NCBI GenBank assembly: GCA_034008185.1
Contig: CM067081.1
Location: forward strand, 22,753,821-22,817,820
Length of the DNA: 64,000 nt
Source of the DNA: Gorsachius magnificus
Lineage: Eukaryota; Chordata; Aves; Pelecaniformes; Ardeidae
Direction: 5' to 3'
Positions 31,561 to 45,300 of this stretch are shown here, one piece after another. The translations under genes and the position numbers were made by a program. The stretch's first letter is position 1; every line of letters starts with the position of its first letter. The notes below the pieces were generated by a model. That model saw only the letters and a list, made by a program, of their open reading frames with translations. It was not told the DNA's origin and ran no database searches.

Positions 31561-34500
31561 TGTTCTATGGAAAAATGCCTCGAGGTGAAATGTGTTTAAT
31601 AGAGAGAGGCTAATATGTGAGCAATTTATCTCATTTTGGTAAGTTCATGCCTGTAATTCAATAAGCCCATGAGCTACACTTAACTGTATTCAATAAAGAT
31701 GATCTAAAGGAGATGTTGGTGCAGGTGAAGGATTCAAGAACTGAAGGAAAGGATGTTATAAATAAGTGGGCTTGAAGTAAACAGGGAGCTCAGGCAGAAC
31801 CCTTCCCCAGGATAAATGTCCTGAGCATCATTAAACCAGTACAAATGGCTCTAAGAGCTGTGGAGATTTCTTCCTCTGAAAGGAAAAAGCTGTGAGAGAG
31901 ACTTTCATTAGGGAGAAAATGCTACCTTACGCTCTGGCCGTGACCCAAATCCTGCAGCAGTCCTTTGTGAGCTGTCATCTTGGGGAGCATCCGCGCCAGA
32001 GCATGCCAGATCATCCTGAAACAAGGCGGCGCTATGAAGGGCACAGGAAGGTGGGTTTGCGAGCAGCCAGAGGAAAGCGGTGTGACAGCCCAGGGCTTTA
32101 TTCTCCACCTGCCTTGGAAAACCTTCAGATACATGCCTGGGTGGGCAAAGCGCTTCTTTACAGACAATGCCGCATGCAAACTATGCAACAGCAAGACAAG
32201 GAAATATGGTCTCTAAATAGCCTTTTGAGGCTGTAATTGCCCAGTTTCAATGTAAAACTAAGGTAAATAGCACTGGCAGCTGAGTCACCCGATTGCAGAC
32301 CTGAAGCACTTCAAAGTTAGGTCTAAAAATATGTGCTTCTAAGTTACTGGCTGCCTGCAGAAGAAAAGGGCACTGAAAAAACAAAAGGCATCAGAGCCTT
32401 GATAGCAACTGCAGGAAGGGCTTTGGGATAAGGCGTGAGTGTTGCCTCTGGCCTGGCGCTAGCGGCCTGGTACGGGCTCCCAGCCTCCACACCAGCAGGC
32501 AAGTGCGACAGCCTGCCCCATAGAACCAGAAAGCTTTATGGAATGACATTATTTTCAACCCACAGCATCCTACTTCAGGCTGTGCGTGCGCCAGGTTACC
32601 GTGCTGCATTGCTTTACTGACCCAGCAGCTCAGAGGCATTACAGAGGAATGCATCCATAGTAATCTCCTGCCCAGCACCCTGGCTCGCTTAGCGCCGGGG
32701 TTTGCAGTGCCATTCCAGACCTGCAGGGAAGCCCCCCCCCCGGATGATTTTCCTCCCCGATGCTCACCGAAGTGCTGCGGAGAGCCACGGCGTGCCTGTG
32801 GCTGGGCTGCTGCAGGATGCTCTGCTCCCCCTCGCCCTCAGCAAGGTGGAGAAGGGCAGGGGTGGGTGCAGGGGTAGTTGAAGGTAAAGAGCAGCTGCAA
32901 TATCAGGAAAAAAGATGAGTGTTTTTCAGCCCAGCTGAAGGAAGAGGTGATAGAGGAGGCCGGGGGATGGCAAACAGGCCATGACTGTTCATGGCCTCGT
33001 GACTGTTCACCACCCAGCCAACACCTTGGAGGCATGGAGCAAAAGCAGGAGGCAGCAGCTTCAAAACAAAGAGGTGCTTTCACACAGCATGTCGTTACAT
33101 GATGGAGCTCTGCCATGGGAGGCTGTCAGTACTGGCCACAGCTTCAAAACATGGCAGGAAAAAGACATGAAAGGAAAATAATTTAAAGGCTATTGCTTAC
33201 AGAGACATTAACTCTGTCTCAGGAGGTCCCTTGAGTCCCCAGAGGTGGGGAGGAGAGGTTGGGGAGGTGCTGCAATGGGTTCACCCTGTCCTCACCTTTG
33301 TCCCATGGCACCTGCTGCTGGTAGGGACAAGCCGTGGGGTCGGATGGACATTTGGCCTGACTGAGTGGGATCGCTCCTCTACAACACGCAGTCTCATGTG
33401 GCTGGGGGCAGCTGTCCCTGACCCACCATGTGAAGGTTGGCCTGCAGCCTGGCAAACCCACGTCCAGAGAAACATGCCATGCTCATGCCCCTCAGTCCCC
33501 CAGCGCAGCAGCTCGCCCAGCACAGCTGGAGCCTGTTGATGTGAGATGCATTTGCCCATTCATCGCCCTGATGGTCAAAGCCCAAAATCTTCAGAAATTG
33601 AAAAATCAGCACTGGAGCAAAGAGAGTGAGAAGAGGCACTGGGCTGGCAGCGTTAAAGGAGGGGACAAGAGAGGCAACCGTGCCAGAGCCCCCGGGGCTC
33701 CTGCTGCTGCTGCGACCATGGCTCCTGCTGCCGGCACCACCAAGAGCGTGGGCATCTCTGGAGGGGCAGGGAGGGGCTGGGGAGCTGCAGCAAGAGCTGG
33801 GAGGGGCAGAAAGAAAAGCACATGGAGGAGACAACAAACGTGAGCAGTGCAGCCCACCGTGGTACATGTGGTCCCAGCTCCTGTTTCTTCCTTCTCTCCC
33901 CTGTATTTCTTTCACTGGAATAAACAAACCAGCTCTTCCCAGCCCCTGTTGGAAGCCCCGGTGTTTCTGGTGCCCACAGCCCTCTCAAAGACCCAGCAGC
34001 CAGTGCTGGAAGTCGTTCTGAGGAAGCTATAGGTCTTATTTCTATTCCGATGCATCACGGCCCAGATGGGGCTGGCATCAAAAGCCTGGGCCGAGGCACA
34101 GCCAGACGCTCAGCTCATCTGGGATGGAGCTGGTGATGACTGGAGCACTGGAAGGGATTTTCCAAAGTATGTGGCACAAAGCTGACAGTTTTTGTCTTCC
34201 TGCTGCTTTCAGAAGGGACTTCCCTTGGCGATGAGCTCATCTGTTTGTAAAGTTCGGCAAGGGCAGCCAAATCGCTCACCCCAGGTGGGCTGCACGTGGC
34301 CTCCCAGCACCTTGCCTGGTCCTCTCCAGAGCTGAAGGAGGAGATGCCTGGCCCTGGCATCCCACGCCTCCTGCTCCAGCCAGTGCAACCGGCCAGGCAG
34401 CTCAGCCAGAAGCCCAAATATACTCAAGTCATTGGAGTGAAAGTGTACAGTTTGCAGGGACAAATTAAAGCACCGCAGCTAAATCCAAAGGAACAAGTCT

Positions 34501-37500
34501 CTCTGAGCCCTGAGCCCCAGGAAACATCCAAGGGTAATTTTTTTGCCTTTCCAAATGTTCTGGAAAGTACTTTTTTTTTCCAGCTGATTCAAACAAAGGC
34601 TGGTGTTGATGGTTTTCCAAAAGCTTTCCAAATAGTTTTTTGAGCAAGGCTGTACAGGCCAGGATGGGGAATAGTGAGGGTGCGCAAAGGCCTTGGAGGG
34701 CACGAAACTTCTCTTCTGGGTTGCATCTGGGTTCCTCGGTCTTTCCAGAAAGTAGCTCATTGAGTGGTTTTTTTTTTCCTTTGGTTGCCATTCTTTTTGG
34801 TTGTTGAAATGTTTGTAGCTGCCATTCATGTAAAACACTCTCCTAATGTTTGTCCCAGCCACCTTTTCACTGAAAATCCACAGAAATATTACGTATTGTC
34901 TCAAGCCCTGATCTACCGCCTCGATGAACGCTCTCCTTTGGATGCTTTGCAGCCCTCTCTTTAGCATCTCTGATTTTTCTATTGTGCTTGCACACGCTGT
35001 GACTGTTTTGCACCGCATTTGCCCTCAGCAGTAGCACCCGGGTCGCCTGCCCCAGCACCGGTGCAGTACCAAGTGAGGGAAAAACCTGGGGTAATATGAA
35101 AGACACTGTAAAAATAGCAAATCTCTCTTCCTCTCTCAGTGGATCTGAATAAACCAACCCTTATAAATATGCAAAGTAATAAAACCCTTAATGCAGCATG
35201 ATTAAAAAGTTATGGTTCCCCCAGCAACCTGAACTCGGCTGCATCGCGCGCCGAGGCTCTGAGATGACTGGCTTTGCTGTTAAATTTATGCTTTCATCCG
35301 CCTCAGCGCGATGCAGCCGGGTTAGGGTTGCCATGGGAATGGGAGGTCAGGTTTTGTGCTGGTGTGAACATGGAGAAGCTAGCTGGTCCCCTGCCCTCCT
35401 CTGCTCTCCGGTGCCTTGGTGCCTGGCAGCTGCCTCCTTTGCCTGCCCGCTCCCGACACGGCGGCTGAAAGCATCTGCCCAGCTTTCGGTCCAGCCCCGC
35501 ACCCGGCACAGGCCTCCCTCCACCTGGCACCTCCGTTTCAAACCCCTGTTTTCATCTTTCCCACAGCACTCGTGCTTCCCAAGACATGCCTGTTGTTTGG
35601 GGGTTTTTGTGGCTTTTTTTAGTCCTTGGTTCCTGGTGAGGCTTGGCACACTGCCTCCAGTTTTCTCCTTAATGAGCCCTGGGTCAGTCCTCTCACTCAT
35701 CTCACCCTCTCCTTCTCACTTTTCCCTGGACACCTTTACTGGGGGCATAAGTGCCCGCTGACCTCAGCAAGTCATTTGTATAAAATATATTTGCTGAATG
35801 TCCTGAATATTTTGGTATTTCCAAAACCTGCAGGCGATCGCATGCCCCTACATGTTTGCTCAGGGTGATTTGTGAAGCTGCTCCCCAAAGAGCAATGGTC
35901 CCTAAGGCACTCAAAGACCAGTGGGTACAACGGAACAGCCAGTTTGGTTTTTGCAAGGGAGCTTTGTGAGTAAGGAACCCTGTGGAGAGGAGCAAACCCA
36001 AAGCAAGAATAAGGTAGGAATTCTGCGAGAGTAATTAGCCTTTAGGAGATCTCAGCCAGGATATACAAGCTCTCTGTCACATTGGGATTTTAATCAAGAC
36101 AGAGAGTCTTCCTCACAGATTCACTCCTGCTCGGGCACAAATTGCCGGGCTGGATGCGGGAGTTCCCGGCTGCGGTTTTATGGCCGGTGTTACACAGGAG
36201 GTCAGAGCGGCTGATGGTAATGGCCCCCCTGGCCTTCCAATTTATGACTCTATGAATTTCAAGCTGTTCACTCACTTGTAACCATTGTAATTTATACCGA
36301 ATGAAATGTCACCCAGCCGGTGACCAGAAGCAATGCCACATGGCTGCTGCCACGGCCCGAGGCAGCCGGCGCTGGCAGAGGCAGCTTGGTGCGCTCCGGG
36401 CAAGGCCTGTCTGTCACCACAGCCCATTAAGAGCCCACTTTGGAGGGGTCGGTCACACGAAGAAATCTTAATGTTCCCAATGCTCCTTCCAGGTGGGACG
36501 GGGACCTCCCGTGACATCTGTGCACTGGGAGTGTTGGCAGGACATGGAGTGTGAGCAAAATACATGGTGATTATCACAAATCTTTTTATAGGTATTTTTC
36601 CTCCCTCTCCATCACCACCTTCCCTAGCAGTAGGTATCATTCTTGCTCTTCTGTTAAGTTTTTTTTCCCTGTACTTTCCATGTTAAATTACAACTTCAGT
36701 AGGTCATATCTACCTCTGCTTGCTGTACCATGTCTATCTGCAAGTTCTTTAAAACTCACCCGTTTTCCCTATTATTTGAATGTGATTAGAGGTGTACCCG
36801 GTTAAACCAAACATGCGAGAGGCTAAGCAAGAGGTCCTGTTTAAAATTCACCCAAAGGGCAGGCAGGGAACTGTAGGTGGCAAGGGGCCTTTCTTCTGTG
36901 GGACGTACGTTGCAGTGAATGCTGGTGTTTTACTGAGCAGGACTTGGGAGCCTGGAGAATTCCTTGCAAATGAGGGTCCAGGATTTACAGACACCTATCT
37001 CCTGCTTTCTGCCTTGGTTTTGTGGTGATGAACGGGTCTCTGGGCCCAGGGATTTCACGTAGAGAGCTGCAGGGCTGGTGCAGCAGGGCTAACCGTGTGC
37101 AGTTTCTCCTGGCAGCAGTAGAGGGAAGGTACCTGAGCAGTTTGGGAGTTGTTCCGACCCCTTCCCTGTGTCAGTGGGAAGTGGGGAGCAAGGCTGTTTT
37201 TCCCAGCCTGTAAATTCATGCCATTACATGAGAACTGCAGCTTTCATTTTTGTAAAAAGGGGGATATTTAGGGGAAAGACCTCACATAGATTGGGATATC
37301 CTTTGAAATTCATTAACTTTATTGCTGATTTGTTGAGCGAGGTCAGGAGCCTTCTCACTGTAAGGATGTAACCCAACAAAATGAACAGCATTGGAGCACT
37401 CAGCCACTCCTGAGGGTGGGATTGCGAAGGGATGAGCATTGCCAAGATGTAAACCCGGCTTCAAGTGCGTTTGGCATTTCCCTTTCACTGCAGCTGGTCA

Positions 37501-39240
37501 TGAGTCACACCAAGGTTGATTTAATCCGGGGGCAAAATTTGCAGATGAGGACTGGGCACAGGACCGGCCTGTGAAGTCCGGCACCAGCCAGCAGCGCTGC
37601 TCGGAAGCAGAAGCAACCCCTGGGTAACTCCTGGCTCCCATTTTAAAGGATGAGCACCTGGCCATTAGTGTTTTTAATTAGCTGTCGCGTTAGCTGAGAT
37701 ACAGGGGATGTGGTTGGGAGGTGGGAAGCGGAGAGGAGCTCTGTGGAGGGGCAATATCTCTGCCATGAGCTGCAAAGGGGATGCGCCCTGGTGTGTGTGA
37801 GGCCCACAGCACCCGCGCGTGCCCCTGGACTGCTGCTGAGCACCGCTCTCGCACCGCCTTTTTGGATGCTGCTGGTGTTAACTGGACACGAATAGTCTAG
37901 CTTAGAAGAGATCAATCAAGTGCTTGTGAGGTTTATGAAAACCACAAAGTGTGAAGAGCAAAAAGGGGATAGCTTAGCCATTTAAATTAATGTGGCCAGA
38001 CTCTCTGTGAATTCTTGTTAATCTAGGCTGGCTTTTCTCTTTGAATATTTATCATTAAGTGAGGCTTCCACAGCTGCCCTGAGCTCTGCAAACAACAGAG
38101 TCACCTGAGCACAGGGAAGCTCCTGCATTCCTCTTATAACACTGATGTGCAGACATAGCAGAAATTGCTCCATGAAGGTTTCCCATTTATCAGAGTGATG
38201 ATTAAAACCAGGTTCAGCCTCTGTGCAAGGCTGGTCAGGGCTGCCATGCTGGAGGCTCTGGATGCGCACCATCAGAGCACGTTGGCAGCCCTGTCTTTTG
38301 GTCAAGAGCACATGCTAGCCCCCCTCCCAGATAGGTGCTGCAGGAGGAGAGCTGCCTCCCTGGCCAGCTGGGACCTGCAACGCTTCCCAACCAGGCAGCT
38401 GGGTCTCGAAGGGGTGGCACAGCCATGCCCCAGTGGGCCAGCGCTGACCCAGCCTGCTGTACCTTTCCTGCAGCTCTGAGGATTGTTTTGGTAAGTTTGG
38501 TTGACGACTTCTTCCCTGAGCAGACATCAGGTAGAGATCTACAAGGTCTACTGTGGTGATGACGAGGGGGTCAAGCCAGGCTGCAAGCTGGGACTGCAGC
38601 CCCTCTTGCCATAAAGACCAAGCTCTACCGGACAGAGCGAATCTGCCGAGAAGAGATGTATGGCATTTGTAAGAGTTTAGAAAAACTAAAGACAATGCGT
38701 CCAGCCTTAGCCCTGAGTCCCGCTGGGTTAGTGCTCATCTGTCCCATGGAGTATCCTGCTCCCTGAGGAGGGACTGCACACCCCAGCACGGCCACGGCCG
38801 GCACGGCTTCAGGGAAAAGGACTGGGTTTGGATGTGATGTGAAAAGGACCAGCTGGGAGCTCTGCCTCACTGGTTCCAGTCCTCAGCAGCCGCGGGCGAT
38901 TGCCTCCTCCGATTTCTCTCATCAACGGAACAACCTTGTCGTCACCTTCCTGCTCTCATTTTCCTCCACGAGTGGCTACACCCTCTTCTACTTTCCATCC
39001 CTGTTTTAGACCCCTTAATTCTTGCAAAGGTGGTGGTGGCGTGTTTTCTGCCTGCCCCCCTGCCTTCTCCCATGGGCGGGAGAGCTGCCATCTCTTTGCT
39101 CGGCGTTTTCCAAGCACCCCTCAGAGCAGCAAATACTGGGGAGCGCGGGGAGGAGCACCCAAGTGTAGTACGGGATCGCACCATAAGAGGGAGATGATTC
39201 CCTGTGGATTTTCTGGGGGACCCGGAGCACTGTCCTGAGC
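31561..39240. other. Intergenic unique sequence
   Basis: Mixed-GC sequence without recognisable repeats, exons or RNA genes. Long overlapping ORFs at 33394-33927 (-), 34479-35018 (-) and 35198-35761 (+) match no family I know. ORFs of this length are expected by chance in this amount of DNA. Confidence 0.55.
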
Positions 39241-39314
39241 AGTGGGTGCCAGTGGAAGGGGTGGGCCATGGTGGGCACAGAGTGGGTGCCAGAGGTGGGG
39301 CATGGTGGGCACAG
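39241..39314. repeat. Two-unit G-rich tandem repeat
   Basis: A 40-bp unit beginning AGTGGGTGCCAG and ending GGCACAG (39241-39280) is followed by a 34-bp version (39281-39314) with a short internal deletion. It is a small minisatellite. Confidence 0.85.
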
Positions 39315-42300
39315 AGGTCTGGCAGAGAAAAGAAGAAGGGGACATCTCAGGATCCCTCACCTCAGGAGCGTGATGTCCTTTCCGCGGGTTTATCCCAGGA
39401 GGTCGTCAGTGGGTCTAGGAAAGGCAGCTACACAACCGAAGGAGAATTTCAGGTATCCCAGTGTGTTCCAATACAAAAAGGGCTGCAATCACTTCCAACC
39501 AAACTGTTTCAAATAGTAAAGCCAGTTTCTAACAGCCCCACAGAAAATAATAAAAAAAAAATGTCACAAACCCAGCCTTCCTCCTCCAAAGGAAGGAACA
39601 TTCTTCCTGAGGTCTGAAGTGCACACCACTCAGGCATTTTGACCCATGTTTTCTGAACTTCAGCAAAAGAAGGGAGGAAAAAAGAACAGCCAAAAAAATG
39701 TGTCCCAGTGTGGGTATCTTGCGTTATCATGCCTGTCCGTCTCAAACAACAGCACCATTTCTCGGTGTTCATTTCTGGAAAAGATTTGAATTCAGGGACA
39801 AGGTGTGAGACATTTTGAAAAGTCTTCATTAAAGTGCTAAGCTATTTCCCACCTCCTCCTCCTCTTCCCATCACACCTTTTTTTTTTTTCTCTCTCCAAG
39901 CCTTGTCGCAGGAGTTTAAGGAGCAGAATTACACCAACTGCTTTTTCTTCCAGTCCACACCAATCTCCCGAGCTGCAGACGTTTATGTTTCCCAAGACTG
40001 ACTGAAGCTGGGAAGGGTCTGAACTGGGCCAAGTTCAGAAGTTTCTGCGACAGCCTGAGAACAGACTGAAGTGTCCCACGTGGGGCAGCCACCTCTCCTC
40101 CCCCTGCACCCCGGCACTTGCAGAAAATCTTTACAGCCACAGAAAGGCTTGCTCGAGCTTGCTGTTGCCTGCTTGGTGGTCTGCACGGCCTCCCAAGCCA
40201 CAAGGGACAGGGCAGAGGGCAGGAGAGCACCCTGCTATGAAAGGCCACAGCGGAACCCCCTCAGCATCTCTGCTGGGCAAGGGTTTGGGGCTGCCAGGCC
40301 TTCAGAAGGTGGGAGAAGGGCAGTGGGGAATCAAGAGATACTAGAGAAAGTCAACAGGCAGGTATCAAACCAGAAACCAAACCAGAAAATGTCTTGCAGG
40401 GGGTGAAGACTGCGGTCTGGCCTCCAGCAAGAGGGGTGCGAGTGGGGAAGCACTCAAAGGTAGGACTGGGAGAGGAGAGGGTGGAGAAGGTCACTGGTAG
40501 GTTTGGTCTCCCCCACATTCCCATCCCGAGGAAAGGTGTGTCGGTAGGTCGCAGCACGCAGCAGGTCCTGGGCAGTGAGAGATGAGGCAGTGATAATGTT
40601 GCAGCCCTCCAGTTCAACACCAAGCACTGGCGGGAGAGGGAGGGATCCCTTCTCCCAGCTCTCAGAGGGCATCACATCAAAGCACAAAGCAGACATTGCT
40701 GCACCATAGCCGGAAGCAAGTTGGCTTGGGGTGATGAAGACAAACAGATTTCTTCCAGGGGCTTCACACGACCCTGCAGCTCCTACATGACGTAATGGAA
40801 GTGGCAGCAGGCCAGAAACACTGGGGCATCACTCACAGCACTTCACAACTCATCTGTTACACCTTAAAAAAGAACAATGAAGGAAAAGAGCAAACGAGGC
40901 TGATGAGGCAGCAGGACAGATGGAAATAACCAGCAGTGACAGCATGGCCTCAGCTTTCCCTGAGGTAAGAGTGAGACAAGTCTAATCTCTCTTGAGAGAG
41001 CCATCCGGTACAGGTATTCCCCGAGCTCTTTGGCTGTCACAAGCGGTGACCCCTCGGGGAAGGTAAATAGTTCAGTCAAGAAAGACTTTTGCACCAGTTC
41101 TCCAGTGCTGCTCCATCCCCTTGCTTCTGTGAGAGCAGGAACTGAGCAGCTCCAGGAAGGGTCCAGGAACAACCAAATCCCCAGGTAGGACTTCAGATGG
41201 GACATCTGGAGCGCAGGAGAGTCACTAGCATTTTCCCCTAGCTCTTTCTCAAGGCCGGACAAGGGAACAAGAACTGTAACTATATTTTGCCAGAAAAGGG
41301 GGACTCTAGGCAAGGTCCTTCAAAGGCTCCCAAAGAGAAGAAGCTTGTCAGGACACTCCCATGTCCTTGTCCTTTGCAGAATGTGCTGTTAATGTGTTCA
41401 GTTCATCAGATTGCTCCCTAAACCATTGCCGTCTCCCCACAGGAGTCTCACTAGGTCATAAGAAGTTTCTGTTTCATAATGCTGGGAATGAATAAGGAAA
41501 GGAAACGCCTGGACTTGCCTTGTCTTTATGGCCAGGAAGTCCACGTTGTTCTCTGGAGCCAAAAGCCAGCATCACCAAGGCAGCTCCATTTCTAGTGTCT
41601 TGCTAGAGAAAGTGGCTGAGTGAGCATCCTACCGGAAAGTTTCTCAAAAGGTAGGATCACCCTATTCCTCTAGTAAGCACCTGCCTAGGTTAGAAATCCT
41701 TTATGTCAGACACTTTACAAAAGCACAATTGCTTTTCCAAAGAGCTGGTGGTTCCTCTAGGCAAGACAAAGTGACAGAAGGAAAAAGCCCCACATCGCAA
41801 ACAACATTTCCAGACTTCCTTGGAGGTACTGCAATACTACAGCAGCCAGTGCATTGGCTTCCCCTGGCTCCGCTGAGGAGCTCCTGGGGCAGATTGCAAG
41901 TCCTGCCCCTCCCCGGTTATTTTAGGAACCAGTGATGAAGTGGTCTCAAGCGGTTTGAGTGAATTTCCTTCCTCTCTGGAAGGAAAAACTAACGACTGTC
42001 CCCTCATTAGACAGTAGGGACTTATGCAGAAGGACACAGGATATCAGGATCTATTAATCCCATGGCTCACATAATTCCTTGATTTAGGTGACTAGAAAAA
42101 TCTTGTCACTCTATGACCTGGCTGGATCAGGTTACAGATCTTTAGCTCATACTGACTTCACATTTGTATTCCATTTCCACGGCCAGATGAGAAAATTGAC
42201 ATTTTTTTTTTAAATTCAACAAAATATATTCATTATGATGCCACAGAATAAGGGCTTGTATCAGATGGCGTGTAACATCATCTTTTGCTTTCTTCTTATA

Positions 42301-45300
42301 TTTCCTTCTAGGGCTCCTTCTGGAAAAAAAAAAAAAAAGAAGAAAAAACAAAATCAAAATACCCTAAACTTCATCTTAAGCACTGTACAAATATCAAATA
42401 AAGAGTTGCTCCCTATGCTAATGTGCCTACAGTCAGTGTACATGAGAAGGGCCAGCACATGGATGCGTTCAAGGGGCTCCCTGAAGAGCCAGGAGGATGG
42501 GGCCATGGCTTGGGCCATCTGGGAGCTGACAGCAGCACCACATTTCTCCCTCAGATGCACATCATTCTCCAAGGCACACGGCCAAGATGGAATTACTGGT
42601 CCAAACCCTGGAGAGGCCTGGCCCAGAGCAGTGTGCTTCAGTGAGAGGCGGCAGAGTCTGCTTCAGTCAGGCTTTGTCTTTTTGCAGAAAGTTGAATCAT
42701 TTTGAGGGAGGAAAGGAGGGTGACCGGCCCTTTGGTGCAGGCAGAGCACTCATGTACAGCCCCAGCACCACCTCAATCTGGCAAAGCGGGAGAAAGAGGA
42801 CCTCCCCCACAGCCACACAGACAAACAAATCTAAAATAATCCATTGCCTTTTGACATTACCTCATTAGCTGTAGATTAATTTCCAGTGATGTTTTGAGCC
42901 CAAAGAATTTTATTTTATTTTCATGAGAATATTTTCATTTTTATTTCCCGGAGAATATCCATTGACTCTTTTCCACCAAAAAACAAAGGGGTGTGTGTGA
43001 CAAATTTCCACGGCGAAATAAAAGGGAATGAGAAGTCAATACTTTCTCACCAAGCCGTAGTGTTCAGATCGAATTCTCCTTCCCAGCTGTGCCCTTGGCC
43101 CAGTTAAGGAATGATGGGAGCTGCTCAATAGTCTCTCAGCTGGGATGGGGGCTCTGGTGACCCCGGCCTTCACCTCATCTCTGTGTGGGAATGGTCAGCC
43201 CTGCACCTGCTCATGAGCCATGGGGTACACAGGGGCTTAAATCCATCCTCACCTCATCTGCCACTGTCACCCTGATCCAGGTTTTGCTTTATTGTCATGG
43301 TCAGACTTCATCCATCAGACTTCAGGGCTGTTGCTCAGGAAGATCAAAGGATGCACCTCCTTCTGGGAGTGAAACAGCTGCTTTGTCAAGCTTTGGAAAT
43401 TTGCTTGAAGTTCCCCCTAAAATATGGAGGAGGATGCTAGGAGGAGTATTCAGGCTGTTCTCTGTATCCAAGGAAAGCTCCATGGGGCTGATCAAGAGAA
43501 TCACTTCAAAAACTCACTTGTGATCCAAACCAAAACAACGGTGTAGACACATACTTTGCAACTGCCAAGCATCCAACTTAGCTAAGCTAAATGTCTGCTT
43601 TAAGAGCAGTAAAATTGTCCTCAAGAGCTAGAGACTGCCTTGGCTACAAAGGCAGAACAGGCACTTTGCTCACAGGCGGATCCTTACAGGGGAACAGCCA
43701 GATGTCCCACTCCTAGACCATCCTGCCCACACTAACACAGCTGGTGTCCCTGCATACACCTGGCCCCAGCTGTGCTTTCCACTCACCCTTTTGTGCACCC
43801 AGACAGAATACACCAAAGAAGTCTGGCTATATGTCTGTAGGGATGCGAGACCAGAACCAAACACGCTCTTCAAACCCTCTGAAGACACCACGCTGTGTCT
43901 GTGCAAGGCCACTGGGTTCCTTCCCGACAAGCTGAGCTCTCTGGGATGGTTTTCCTTGCCTCCATTGTCCTCATTTCCCATGGGAGAGGACATTCTTCTC
44001 AATGAAGCTGTTTGAGCCTGTCACAGCCCCAAACCGTGGCTGTGATCTGGACGGTAGCTAGGTCCGTATCTCCTGTGGACAGCATCGGCTTCTCTCGATG
44101 TTGTCTCTTTGGAGAGAGTAATAAAGATACACATTGCTTTATGTCCCCAGAGAAGCATCAAGAGGTGCTGCTCACTACCTGTGATGGCCATGTAGCCCAT
44201 TAAGTGGGGCAGCACCATGTTGAGGAGCAGGTCATGGGCTTTTGTAGAAATGGAACAATGGCTGTGTCTGGAGGAGCCACAGCCTGCCTGGAGCTCCTGT
44301 TTGCTTGCTTAGCTGTAACAGCAGCTGTCTAACAACCAAGTGACCACCGCCATCGTTGTCTGAGATTTAGCTTTGCTTTCTGCAAACGGGTGTAACATCT
44401 AGCGTTGTCCAACGTGTGACATTTTGTCATCACTAACAGGCAGGAGCACCAAGTTGTTACTCCGTGCTGAGTGAACTCCCTGTGACCCTGGATGACGCTG
44501 GTTTGCTGTACAGCTATTTTATTCTGTGTATGTGCGGGGTGTTTGTCTCCATGTCTGCAATGCAGAATTGGTCCCTAAGAGAGAGTTCAGGTCAGTGATA
44601 GAAAAGCTTTTATTTAAAAGTACTCTTAGACAAAGATGAACCAAGAAGACTCTCTGGAGCCCATTAATTAACTGCATTATGTCATTTATAAAACTGCAGT
44701 AGATAAGTACTGTCCAAGTTTTCTCAGCATTGCAGCCTTTGGTTAAGAAAAAACTGTCTTTCTAGGGTTGCTGTCTGTTAATAAGGCTTCTGCTACTGCA
44801 CAAAATTGGGTGATCTAATTATGCAGGCCTTTTGTTTGAAAGTTTATGTAACTAGCAAGTCAGAGTTTCTATTCAGAGTGTTTGAATGGTATCTCTTCAA
44901 GAGGTCAAGGGAGGAAACTGGAGATAATAGAGCAAAAAACAAATCAGAATCAGCGGCTTTCAAGTGCATCCAGGGGTTACAGTAGCTTGAGCATGATTTG
45001 GGAAGCGAGGAATTTCTAAGTAGCCTGAAACTGATGCAGTAAAAGAGCCAAAGATACGGGAGGGAGCTTATGAATAGAAACAATAGGTGCTGCAGTGGCT
45101 GCTGATAATATCTTTGCAGAATTAGGACTTTATTCTTCCTGATGCTCAAAGCTTTTTTTTTTTTTCCCCTCTGGAGAAGCTATTCTGTATATTTATTCAC
45201 TTAAGGTTACAGCCTTGCTGATGGACCGGGCTTTCTGGTATCCCTCTAGCTGCACCAAGGAGTATAACATACCATACAGCCCATGTAGCCTCTTTCTTTA

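Noticed and set aside
29396..33927. ORFs at 29396-29890 (-), 30786-31316 (-), 31008-31556 (+) and 33394-33927 (-)
   Set aside because: They overlap ORFs on the other strand in GC-rich DNA and translate to Pro/Ser/Arg-rich low-complexity sequence, as expected for noncoding DNA.
34479..35761. Long ORFs of 179 (-) and 187 (+) codons
   Set aside because: At roughly 5% stop frequency, 64 kb read in six frames should give several ORFs above 150 codons by chance. These have no domain, no family resemblance and no splice context.
40864..41313. 150-codon open stretch on the - strand that reads like a protein
   Set aside because: It has no early ATG, a stop immediately upstream and no recognisable domain. 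Length alone is within chance expectation. A protein search would settle it.
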